Assembly: GCA_946411985.1 (NCBI GenBank)
Contig: CAMKFY010000044.1
Coordinates: forward strand, 1 to 7,536
Length of the DNA: 7,536 nt
Direction of reading: 5' to 3'
Source of the DNA: an uncultured Clostridiaceae bacterium
GTDB lineage: Bacteria; Bacillota; Clostridia; Oscillospirales; Ruminococcaceae
The notes below the pieces were generated by a model. The model did no database searches. It worked only from the letters and a program-made list of their open reading frames with translations, and was not told the origin of the DNA. The position numbers and the translations under genes are program-made. Shown one piece after another: positions 1 through 5,814 of the stretch (position 1 is the stretch's first letter; each line of letters starts with the position of its first letter).

Positions 1-465
1 TAGAATTTGGTATATATATTTTAAAATTATTATAGGGTTAATTAAATATATAATTGTGAATATACATGCAAATATTTGCGATATTGTCTTAATTTTCCCC
101 CATAAATTTGCCGCTAAAACTATTTTATTTTTAATGGCCATAAGCCTTATAAACATTACTAAAAACTCTCTTGTAATAATTATAAGCACCACCCACACAT
201 TTGTTATATTTAATTTTAAAAAGCATAAAAAAGCTGCTATTGTTAAAACTTTATCTGCTAGTGGGTCTAGAAATTTTCCGAAATTTGTTATTAAATTATA
301 TCTTCGAGCTATAAACCCATCTATAGCGTCTGTTATGGAAGCTAAAACAAATATAATAAGCGCTGCATAGTTAAAATTAGCATTTAAAAAAAACACAAAA
401 AAAGGCACCATAAAGATGCGACCTATTGTTAATATATTCGGTATATTAATATCAATTTCCTCCAC
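1..465 (-). CDS. pgsA: CDP-diacylglycerol--glycerol-3-phosphate 3-phosphatidyltransferase, 3'-truncated by window edge
   Basis: This membrane enzyme transfers a phosphatidyl group from CDP-diacylglycerol to glycerol-3-phosphate, the committed step to phosphatidylglycerol and cardiolipin. I translated it by hand. The complete CDP-alcohol phosphotransferase signature D-x2-DG-x2-AR-x8-G-x3-D-x3-D is present: counting from the MNIPNIL start, D41, D44, G45, A48, R49, G58, D62 and D66. The N-terminus (MNIPNILTIGRI) is typical of PgsA, and hydrophobic segments flank the signature. About 150 codons are visible; the C-terminus runs off the left edge. The gene begins 14 nt after the rimO stop, so it is probably co-transcribed and translationally coupled with rimO. 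The start is uncertain. GTG at 465 is the only conventional in-frame start, because a TAA lies in frame just upstream, but it has no Shine-Dalgarno. A GGAGG at 463-459 instead sits 8 nt before an ATT at 450-448, which gives the family-like N-terminus. Function is secure; the start is not. Confidence 0.93.
   Translation of the reverse strand, partial: MEEIDINIPNILTIGRIFMVPFFVFFLNANFNYAALIIFVLASITDAIDGFIARRYNLITNFGKFLDPLADKVLTIAAFLCFLKLNITNVWVVLIIITREFLVMFIRLMAIKNKIVLAANLWGKIKTISQIFACIFTIIYLINPIIILKYIYQIL
459..463 (-). promoter_or_regulatory. Shine-Dalgarno GGAGG of pgsA, pointing to an ATT start
   Basis: GGAGG overlaps the GTG candidate start (465-463) and so cannot serve it. Eight bases downstream is ATT (450-448), in the pgsA frame and at the residue where PgsA proteins usually begin (MNIPN). 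A TTG at 455-453 is out of frame and its frame closes quickly. This suggests a rare AUU initiation codon; the alternative is GTG used by reinitiating ribosomes arriving from rimO. Confidence 0.5.
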
Positions 466-479
466 ATTAAATTAGCATT

Positions 480-1796
480 TTAGCTAACCGTTCCAAAAAG
501 GTCATTTTCATTAACATCTTCTACTTTAACATTAACAATGTCGCCAATATTCAAATTTGTGTTAGCTTTAAAATAAACTAAACAATCTATATCTGGAGCG
601 TCTTTTTCTGTTCTACCAACATATACGCCGCTAGATTTTTTATCTATAATAACTTCCATATTTTTTCCTATGCACTCAATAGCTTTTTTATGTAAAATAT
701 TGCTAGATTCATTATATATTAGCTTGGTTCTTAATTTCTTAACTTTCTCACTAACATGATTTTCAAAATTAAACGCCCGTGTGCCTTCTTCTTTTGAATA
801 TGAAAAGCAACCCAACCTGTCAAATTTTATTTCTTTAACAAAATTTAAAAGTTCTTCAAATTGCTCATCTGTTTCGCCAGGGAAGCCTGCTATTAAAGTT
901 GTGCGTAGTGTGGCGTTTGGCAATATGTTTCTTATTAGCTCTACCTTTTCAAATATCTGTTTAGAATTCGTTTTCCTATTCATTCTTTTTAATATTTCAT
1001 CGTTTATGTGTTGTATAGGCATATCAAAATAGGGGAGAATGTTTTTATTATCGCGCACAGTTTCCACTAAACGCCTACTTATTCTTTCGGGGTATGCATA
1101 TAAAAACCTTATCCATTTAAAATTAAAAGTTGCAAGCTCTTGCAAAATTTGGTTTAGTTTAAATTCTTTATATATATCAAACCCGTAGTATGTGGTGTCT
1201 TGCGCTACCACTATTAGTTCTTTCACATTTTTAGATTCTAGCCATTTTGCTTCTTTTAAAATATCTTCAATTGGCCTGCTTTTATACCTGCCCTTAATGT
1301 TTGGTATGGCACAGTAGCTGCAAAAGTTATTACAACCTTCTGCTATTTTTAAATATGCGTAATGAGCCGGTGTAGCTAATACTCGATCTTTACCGTATTT
1401 TATGCAACATTCAGAATTAAAATGCTGAAATTTTTCACCTTTTAAAGAATTTTCTATTGCTATTTTTAAAACAGAATTTGAATAGTTTCCCAAAACCGCG
1501 TCTACTTCTGGAATGCTCTTTATAATTTCTTCTTTATACCTTTGCGCCAAGCAACCAGTTACCACTATAGATTTTAGCCCATTTTTCTTCTTTTCCACAA
1601 ACTCAAATATTGTGTCTATGGCTTCTTGTTTTGCGCTTTCTATAAATCCGCATGTGTTTATAACAACAACATCTGCAGCATCGGAATTTGCAACTATTTC
1701 AAAATTTTCATCGCTATGTAGCTCGCCTATCATATATTCAGTATCTACTAAATTTTTAGGGCAACCTAAAGATACAAACCCAACTTTTATTGCCAT
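480..1796 (-). CDS. rimO: Ribosomal protein S12 methylthiotransferase RimO (radical SAM)
   Basis: RimO is a cytoplasmic radical-SAM enzyme with two [4Fe-4S] clusters that adds a methylthio group to the conserved aspartate of ribosomal protein S12. The 438-residue product has the family's usual length and domain order. The N-terminal UPF0004 domain carries cluster cysteines C12 (SLGCPKN), C49 (INTCGF) and C82 (TGCLAQRY). The radical-SAM CxxxCxxC motif is C155, C159, C162 (GCNNFCSYC), followed by a GFPGETDEQF segment. A C-terminal TRAM domain spans about 377-438. SLGCPKNLVDTE and the DAPDID segment in TRAM distinguish it from its relative MiaB. The frame is open further upstream to 1829, but ATG at 1796 is chosen because AAGGAG lies exactly 6 nt before it and MAIKVGFVSLGC is the usual N-terminus. 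pgsA follows within 14-29 nt. A sigma-A-like promoter lies about 150 nt upstream. Confidence 0.96.
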   Translation of the reverse strand: MAIKVGFVSLGCPKNLVDTEYMIGELHSDENFEIVANSDAADVVVINTCGFIESAKQEAIDTIFEFVEKKKNGLKSIVVTGCLAQRYKEEIIKSIPEVDAVLGNYSNSVLKIAIENSLKGEKFQHFNSECCIKYGKDRVLATPAHYAYLKIAEGCNNFCSYCAIPNIKGRYKSRPIEDILKEAKWLESKNVKELIVVAQDTTYYGFDIYKEFKLNQILQELATFNFKWIRFLYAYPERISRRLVETVRDNKNILPYFDMPIQHINDEILKRMNRKTNSKQIFEKVELIRNILPNATLRTTLIAGFPGETDEQFEELLNFVKEIKFDRLGCFSYSKEEGTRAFNFENHVSEKVKKLRTKLIYNESSNILHKKAIECIGKNMEVIIDKKSSGVYVGRTEKDAPDIDCLVYFKANTNLNIGDIVNVKVEDVNENDLFGTVS

Positions 1797-1802
1797 AACA
1801 TG

Positions 1803-1808
1803 CTCCTT
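1803..1808 (-). promoter_or_regulatory. Ribosome-binding site of rimO
   Basis: AAGGAG sits 6 nt before ATG 1796. It decides the start, making the 11 extra upstream codons back to 1829 untranslated. The same motif and spacing precede recA, and AGGAG at the same spacing precedes the DUF1385 gene. Confidence 0.85.
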
Positions 1809-1949
1809 AACATTAAATATATAACACACTTACTATAATCAATATTAATATATTTTTAAAATGTAGAACATTTAGTCTAAATTAAAAATATAACACAACA
1901 TCTTATTAAAACTTATACTTGAATATTGTTTTTAACCTGATCTTTATAG

Positions 1950-1978
1950 ATTGTATCATTTTTTAAATGTTTTTGCAA
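1950..1978 (-). promoter_or_regulatory. Sigma-A-type promoter candidate for rimO-pgsA
   Basis: TTGCAA (1978-1973, 4/6 match to TTGACA) is separated by exactly 17 nt from TACAAT (1955-1950, 5/6 match to TATAAT). Predicted transcription start is near 1943, giving a 5' leader of about 147 nt to the rimO ATG. In such AT-rich DNA chance matches are common, but the spacing and the position after the recX end support it. It would make rimO-pgsA a transcription unit separate from recA-recX. Confidence 0.5.
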
Positions 1979-2051
1979 ATTTTTTATGTTGCAATGCATC
2001 TATTCTTATGTATAAAGCAAATTGTAGCGTATATGCTTTTAAAATTGTTAT

Positions 2052-2186
2052 TTTAAATATATTTATTTTTAATATTTTCAATAGTAGTTTTAATGCTACC
2101 ATAGCTGTAGCCCATTCTTAGTAGGGACTGTATAATCTTTTTAGAATTAAACATTTTGTTTGAATATTTTCTTAAAATAATATTTT
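2052..2186. repeat. Direct repeat, downstream copy (135 bp, 133/135 identical to 2215-2349)
   Basis: I aligned this copy by eye, base by base, with 2215-2349 at a constant offset of 163. The mismatches are T2131 versus C2294 and C2171 versus T2334. Homology stops abruptly at 2187/2350 on one side. On the other side a TTTAAAATAA stretch is shared again after a 6-nt indel, so the duplicated segment may extend a few bases further down to about 2048. Confidence 0.95.
2053..2186 (-). pseudogene. Duplicated 3' end of recX (last 43 codons plus stop)
   Basis: Downstream of intact recX, the sequence encoding RecX residues 157-199 and its TAA stop occurs a second time in the same orientation. Only two bases differ from the true gene end, both changing residues conservatively: Lys161 AAA to Arg AGA, and Met174 ATG to Ile ATA. 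The frame is closed by a TAA (2187-2185) exactly at the upstream edge of the copy. The only internal ATG would give about 33 residues beginning MFNSKK, with no Shine-Dalgarno. It is therefore most likely a non-coding fragment. The copy lies one frame off from recX (163-nt offset), so readthrough from recX could not translate it. Confidence 0.85.
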
Positions 2187-2214
2187 ATATAATATTTTTA
2201 TGTATTATTTTAAA

Positions 2215-2349
2215 TTTAAATATATTTATTTTTAATATTTTCAATAGTAGTTTTAATGCTACCATAGCTGTAGCCCATTCTTAGTAGGGACTGCATAATC
2301 TTTTTAGAATTAAACATTTTGTTTGAATATTTTTTTAAAATAATATTTT
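2215..2349. repeat. Direct repeat, recX-embedded copy
   Basis: This copy is the genuine 3' end of recX (codons 157 to stop). A 28-nt spacer (2187-2214) separates it from the downstream copy. On the minus strand the spacer ends in AAAATATTATAT, directly before the downstream copy's AAAATATTATTTT. A roughly 10-nt microhomology therefore sits at the junction, as expected if the duplication arose by slippage or illegitimate recombination. Confidence 0.95.
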
Positions 2350-2815
2350 CTATTTGCTGCTCAGGGGTAAAATTCAAACTATCTATGGCATTTTTTATAT
2401 ATTTTTCGCATATTCCTTTTTTTTTCATTTCTAATATTGCCATTTTCTCGCTTTTATTTTTTTCTAATATAAGTTTACTTGCTAAATTTTTAGCATACTT
2501 TTCATTATCTATTAACCCTAATTTTTTTATTTTGTTTGTTGTGTAAACGGCAATATTTTTTGACACATATCTTTCCAATTTTTTTATTAGCTCATATTCG
2601 CTATAATCTTTTATTTTTAGTAGTTCTAATGCTTTTGTTTTGGCGTAATCTATATCTGCTGATATTTTAAATTTTTTTATTTCATATAAGCTGTAGTAAC
2701 AGTTATTTTTAATTTTTAGTCTTTTTATTGTGTAAACATCAAATAAGCCTATTAATTTGTCGTCCGCATAGACTTCGTAATATCTGCCCTTTTTAGCACC
2801 TATTCTTAACAGCAT
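2216..2815 (-). CDS. recX: Regulatory protein RecX
   Basis: RecX binds RecA filaments and modulates, usually inhibits, recombinase and coprotease activity in the cytoplasm. The 199-residue length suits Firmicute RecX. The core shows the tandem three-helix pattern and the recognisable segment from about Y71 to A108 (SEYELIKKL, then KIKKLGLIDNEKYA, matching the family's LIND-E-(F/Y)A motif). It is strongly lysine- and isoleucine-rich. ATG 2815 lies only 3 nt after the recA stop. No good Shine-Dalgarno precedes it, so translation is probably coupled to recA, which fits the partnership. An A9 tract (2417-2425 on the plus strand reads T9) encodes part of the MKKKG segment and is a slippage-prone site. 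The final 43 codons are duplicated downstream, but the gene itself appears intact. Confidence 0.9.
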   Translation of the reverse strand: MLLRIGAKKGRYYEVYADDKLIGLFDVYTIKRLKIKNNCYYSLYEIKKFKISADIDYAKTKALELLKIKDYSEYELIKKLERYVSKNIAVYTTNKIKKLGLIDNEKYAKNLASKLILEKNKSEKMAILEMKKKGICEKYIKNAIDSLNFTPEQQIENIILKKYSNKMFNSKKIMQSLLRMGYSYGSIKTTIENIKNKYI

Positions 2816-2818
2816 ATG

Positions 2819-3982
2819 TTAAAAATCATTCTCATCTGGAGTTATGTCTAAATTTTCGCCGAAATCTTCGTTTTTTAACAATTCTTGTGTTAATAGTTCT
2901 TCTTCGTCGTCTTCTTTTATGTATTCATTTTGTATGCTGTTTTGTGTTTGGCTTTGTATTACAACGTCTTTATTTTTCATTTGGCTTTTAACTAGCGTTT
3001 CTATTTCATTGCAAATTTTGGGGTTGTTTTCAAGATACATCCTTGCGTTTTCTCTGCCTTGCCCTATTTTTTCGCCTTTAAAAGAAAACCAAGCTCCACT
3101 CTTATTTACTATATTAAAATCTACAGCAATATCTAAAACTTCGCTAATATAAGATATGCCCACGCCGTAAAGCAATACAAATTGAGCTTCTTTAAAAGGG
3201 GGCGCCACCTTATTTTTTGTTATTTTACAACGCACCTTGTTGCCTATAACCTGCCCGTTTTCTTTTATTTGTTCGCCACGGCGCACATCTATGCGCACAG
3301 ATGAATAAAATTTCAAAGCTCGGCCGCCTGGAGTTGTTTCTGGGTTGCCAAACATTACGCCTATTTTTTCCCTAATTTGGTTTATGAATATTGCTGCACA
3401 GTTTGTTCTACTTATAACAGACGTTAGCTTCCTCATAGCTTGCGACATTAAACGTGCCTGCAGCCCTATGTTTGCGTCGCCCATTTCTCCTTCAATTTCT
3501 GCTTTTGTTGTCATGGCTGCCACAGAGTCTAAAATAACAACGTCCACAGCCCCAGAGCGCACTAAAGTTTCTATTATTTCTAGTGCTTGTTCGCCTGAAT
3601 TTGGTTGGGATACTAAAAGTGAATCTATATCTACATTTAAAATTTTAGCATATTTAGGGTCTAGCGCGTGTTCAACATCTATAAAAGCTACAGTTCCGCC
3701 TTCTTTTTGAGATTGCGCGGCCACGCAAAGCGCCACAGTAGTTTTACCAGAAGATTCGGGGCCATATATTTCTGTTATTCTGCCTTTTGGTATGCCTCCA
3801 ACACCAAGAGCCATATCTAACCCTAAAGAACCTGTAGATATTGTTTGTATATCTAAAGATTCGTTATCACCAAGCCGCATTATTGCGCCTTTGCCAAAAA
3901 TTTTTTCTATCTGTTTTAAAGCACTGTCTAAAGCTATTTTCTTTTCGCTGCTATTTTCATTTACTTCCATTTTCTTAGCCAT
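2819..3982 (-). CDS. recA: Recombinase RecA
   Basis: RecA forms ATP-dependent filaments on single-stranded DNA, catalyses strand exchange in recombinational repair, and activates LexA cleavage where SOS exists. All hallmarks are visible in the 387-residue product: Walker A GPESSGKT (74-81), Walker B VVILDSVAAM (148-157), the L1 region around GLQARLMSQAMRKL, and the L2 signature from FINQIREKIG through NPETTPGG (199-220). It is longer than the 353 residues of E. coli RecA mainly because of an extended acidic C-terminal tail (about the last 40 residues, rich in D/E). The frame is open back to 4024, inside prmC, but ATG 3982 is chosen because AAGGAG sits 6 nt upstream and MAKK is a typical beginning. 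prmC ends 22 nt before it. No GAAC-N4-GTTC-type LexA box is visible upstream. Confidence 0.98.
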   Translation of the reverse strand: MAKKMEVNENSSEKKIALDSALKQIEKIFGKGAIMRLGDNESLDIQTISTGSLGLDMALGVGGIPKGRITEIYGPESSGKTTVALCVAAQSQKEGGTVAFIDVEHALDPKYAKILNVDIDSLLVSQPNSGEQALEIIETLVRSGAVDVVILDSVAAMTTKAEIEGEMGDANIGLQARLMSQAMRKLTSVISRTNCAAIFINQIREKIGVMFGNPETTPGGRALKFYSSVRIDVRRGEQIKENGQVIGNKVRCKITKNKVAPPFKEAQFVLLYGVGISYISEVLDIAVDFNIVNKSGAWFSFKGEKIGQGRENARMYLENNPKICNEIETLVKSQMKNKDVVIQSQTQNSIQNEYIKEDDEEELLTQELLKNEDFGENLDITPDENDF

Positions 3983-3988
3983 AGTTTT

Positions 3989-3994
3989 CTCCTT
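3989..3994 (-). promoter_or_regulatory. Ribosome-binding site of recA
   Basis: AAGGAG lies 6 nt before ATG 3982 and decides the start against the longer open frame beginning at 4024, which would overlap prmC and lacks family resemblance. Confidence 0.88.
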
Positions 3995-4004
3995 CGTTTT
4001 TAAT

Positions 4005-4730
4005 TTAAATTTTGCCCACAACAACCCTATCTTTGCAGGTTAAATCTTTATATGTTTGAATGTTTGAAAAGCCGTTATATTTTAAAATATCTTCTACTGC
4101 AAATCTCCCAGAATGAGATATTTCAAATACAATATGCGAACCTTTTTTTAAGCTATTTTTATAAATTTTAGCTATTTTTCTATAGTAGTCTAACCCGTCT
4201 ACTCCGCCGTATAAAGCTTGCTTTGGCTCAAATTTTAACTCTAACTGCATATTTTCAATGTCTTTTTTTGTTAAATATGGTGGGTTGGATATTATTAGGT
4301 TTATGTTTTCAAACTTACTTGCAAATTTTTCATTTAAAATGTCCCCCTTAATTAAACTAACAGTATTTTTAAAATTTTTTAAATTTCTCTTAGCGCAAGA
4401 ATAAGCTTTAAAATATTTTTCAACTGCAAATATTTTAACATTTTTGATATTTTTTGCAATAGCTGCAGATATGCAGCCGCTACCTGTTCCTAGCTCTAAT
4501 ATTATATCATTTTTTTTTATAATTTTTAAGGCCACGTCCACTAATTTTTCGGTGTCTTGCCTTGGTATTAATACTCCTTTTGTTAATTTAATAGGAACGC
4601 CGTAAAATTCCCAATTTTTTAATATGTATTGTATTGGTATTCCTTTTTGTCTTTTTTTAGCTAATTTTATGCATTTTAAAATATACTTTCCATCTATATT
4701 TTTTTTTAATATCCATTTACATTTATGCAT
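4005..4730 (-). CDS. prmC: Peptide chain release factor N5-glutamine methyltransferase PrmC, N-terminally shortened
   Basis: PrmC (HemK) uses S-adenosylmethionine to methylate the glutamine of the GGQ motif in release factors RF1/RF2. From ATG 4730 the 241-residue product has the family linker LIPRQDTE (54-61), the SAM-binding loop ELGTGSGCIS (79-88), an acidic residue E104 after motif II, and the catalytic NPPY (149-152). Family members are usually about 280 residues. The missing part is the N-terminal helical domain that contacts the release factor, and its beginning is still readable upstream in the same frame (EADLIISHVLK directly precedes M1) behind a TAA. Neither ATG 4730 nor any upstream ATG has a Shine-Dalgarno, unlike rimO, recA and the DUF1385 gene. 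The only SD-like GAGG (4763-4760) stands 8 nt before an in-frame ATT (4751). Two A9 tracts lie inside the gene. Family assignment is firm; whether it is functional or decaying is open. Confidence 0.85.
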   Translation of the reverse strand: MHKCKWILKKNIDGKYILKCIKLAKKRQKGIPIQYILKNWEFYGVPIKLTKGVLIPRQDTEKLVDVALKIIKKNDIILELGTGSGCISAAIAKNIKNVKIFAVEKYFKAYSCAKRNLKNFKNTVSLIKGDILNEKFASKFENINLIISNPPYLTKKDIENMQLELKFEPKQALYGGVDGLDYYRKIAKIYKNSLKKGSHIVFEISHSGRFAVEDILKYNGFSNIQTYKDLTCKDRVVVGKI

Positions 4731-4825
4731 TTTAAGAACATGAGAAATAATTAAATCTGCCTCAAAATTACCGTCTTATTTTTCTTTTAAAATATCTTGT
4801 AAAATTTTTTTAATTTATATATCAT
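4731..4825 (-). pseudogene. prmC: Disrupted N-terminal coding segment of prmC
   Basis: Reading upstream of ATG 4730 in the prmC frame gives DGNFEADLIISHVLK, clearly the family's first helices (compare the EADLLLAHVL-type segment). A TAA at 4778-4776 interrupts just before it. Beyond the stop the same frame reads ILQDILKEK. The likely original ATG at 4825 (MIYKLKK) is one base out of frame with that segment across an A7 tract (4805-4811); an A8 tract would restore it. The reconstructed start, M-I-Y-K-L-K-K then ILQDILKEK-x-DGNF, has the right length for the missing N-terminus. As it stands, ATG 4825 yields only a 12-codon peptide ending at 4787. Two separate lesions suggest real decay or, less likely, sequencing error. 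Confidence 0.7.
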
Positions 4826-4851
4826 AAGCTTTTCTATTTTAAACATTTAAC

Positions 4852-4877
4852 TATATTAACTATTTTGAGTTAATATA
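4852..4877. terminator. Perfect 10-bp inverted repeat between the DUF1385 gene and prmC (weak terminator or operator)
   Basis: TATATTAACT (4852-4861) and AGTTAATATA (4868-4877) are exact inverted copies around a 6-nt loop. The palindrome starts 4 nt after the DUF1385 stop codon, where an intrinsic terminator would be expected. The stem has only one G-C pair per arm and is not followed by a good U tract on the minus strand, so termination would be weak. A dyad operator for a dimeric regulator is the alternative. Confidence 0.35.
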
Positions 4878-4881
4878 ACAT

Positions 4882-5790
4882 TTATTTTTCTGTATTTTTA
4901 ATAAGTTCGTTAACAGCACAAATAGCCACCTCTATTTGCTTTTCATTTGGTTCTTTTGTTGTTAACCTTTGTAGTAAAAGCCCTGGAAATATTAATATTT
5001 TTGTTATTACGTTACTATTTTTTCCAGCAAGACGTATAAGCTCGTAGGCTATGCCTGTTATTAATGGCAGTAATGAAAACTTTAAAATTAACCTTATAAA
5101 CAAATTTTTCCATGTTAAAAAGGAAAATACAAATATAGAAGTAATAAGAACTATAAATATAAAATTAGTGCCGCACCTGGGGTGGAACCTTGTGAATTTC
5201 TTAACATTTTGGGGCGTTAGCGCAACATCAGACTCAAAGCATGCTATTGTTTTATGCTCCGCGCCGTGATATTCAAATGTTCGCCTAACGTCTGGCAGCT
5301 TAGACATTATTAGAATATATATTATAAATATAGATATTTTTATTACACCTTCAAACATAACCTTAAAAAAATTATTAAAATATAAAAATTCATTTAACTG
5401 TTTTGCGGCTACAGAAGGCAAAAACATAAAAAGAACTATTGTTATAACAACCCCAAGCATTGTGCTAATTCCGGTGAAAAAGTTAAACATTGCGTTATTA
5501 TTATATTTTTCTTTTTTGGGTTGCTCCTCAAACTCTGCTTTTTGAGCAGATTTTAATAAGCATTTGTAGCCTATGTAAAGGGAAACTATCATTTCTACTA
5601 TGCCTCGCAGAATGGGTATATTTTTATACCATATAAATTTCTCCAAAAATTTAATTTTAAAACTTTCTACATCTATGCTGTTATTTTTAAGCCGAACTGC
5701 CATAGAAACTGTGTCTTTATTTCGCATCATTATTCCTTCTATTAGCGCTTGGCCACCAATTTTTGCATTTAATTTTTTCTTATTTTCCAT
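4882..5790 (-). CDS. DUF1385 (YqhQ-family) multi-pass membrane protein of unknown function
   Basis: The 302-residue product matches the DUF1385/YqhQ family by its conserved blocks: GGQALIEGIMMR (12-23), EYHGAEHKTI (173-182), HPRCGT (203-208) and the C-terminal RLTTKEP/QIEVAI segment (275-290). The histidine/glutamate-rich EYHGAEHK and HPRCG blocks look like metal- or cofactor-binding sites, but that is inference; the biochemical role is not known to me. Hydrophobic stretches near 105-128, 143-163, 208-227 and 233-256, plus a weaker one near 58-78, indicate an integral membrane protein. Start ATG 5790 is supported by AGGAG 6 nt upstream. It begins 24 nt after the histidine kinase stop and probably shares its transcript. 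In many clostridia this family stands next to prmC and prfA; here prmC follows after a 151-nt gap, but prfA does not. Confidence 0.9.
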   Translation of the reverse strand: MENKKKLNAKIGGQALIEGIMMRNKDTVSMAVRLKNNSIDVESFKIKFLEKFIWYKNIPILRGIVEMIVSLYIGYKCLLKSAQKAEFEEQPKKEKYNNNAMFNFFTGISTMLGVVITIVLFMFLPSVAAKQLNEFLYFNNFFKVMFEGVIKISIFIIYILIMSKLPDVRRTFEYHGAEHKTIACFESDVALTPQNVKKFTRFHPRCGTNFIFIVLITSIFVFSFLTWKNLFIRLILKFSLLPLITGIAYELIRLAGKNSNVITKILIFPGLLLQRLTTKEPNEKQIEVAICAVNELIKNTEK

Positions 5791-5814
5791 AGTTAGCTCC
5801 TAACATTTTTATGT

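Larger units (their letters stand above)
1797..2052. other. Gene-free AT-rich region: rimO leader and upstream DNA
   Basis: No coding frame of convincing length or family resemblance is visible here on either strand. It holds the rimO ribosome-binding site, a leader of roughly 145 nt and a promoter-like sequence. Only short hairpins can be formed: aaatgt/acattt at 1859-1873 (6-bp stem, 3-nt loop) and aaagca/tgcttt at 2014-2039 (6-bp stem, 14-nt loop). Neither is followed by a clear U tract and I do not call them terminators. I recognise no riboswitch or T-box. Confidence 0.55.

Noticed and set aside
56..370. Open frame on the plus strand, about 104 codons
   Set aside because: It lies opposite pgsA, whose complete catalytic signature is read on the minus strand; the plus-strand peptide resembles no family.
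1797..1949. Riboswitch or attenuator in the rimO leader
   Set aside because: The leader is almost pure A/T with only 6-bp hairpins, no U-tract terminator and no recognisable aptamer core.
2052..2349. CRISPR, insertion sequence or attachment-site pair at the recX repeat
   Set aside because: There are only two copies, in direct orientation, both derived from recX coding sequence. The 28-nt spacer holds no gene, and no transposase, integrase or inverted ends are present. A past integration remains only a possibility.
4776..4778. UAA reassigned as a sense codon, which would rescue prmC
   Set aside because: All six gene ends visible in the window (rimO, recX, recA, prmC, DUF1385, kinase) and also the response regulator use TAA as stop, so UAA is a working terminator here; the frame is also shifted further upstream.
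4787..4825. Short leader peptide MIYKLKKFYKIF upstream of prmC
   Set aside because: It has no Shine-Dalgarno, and its first seven residues are better explained as the displaced original start of PrmC.
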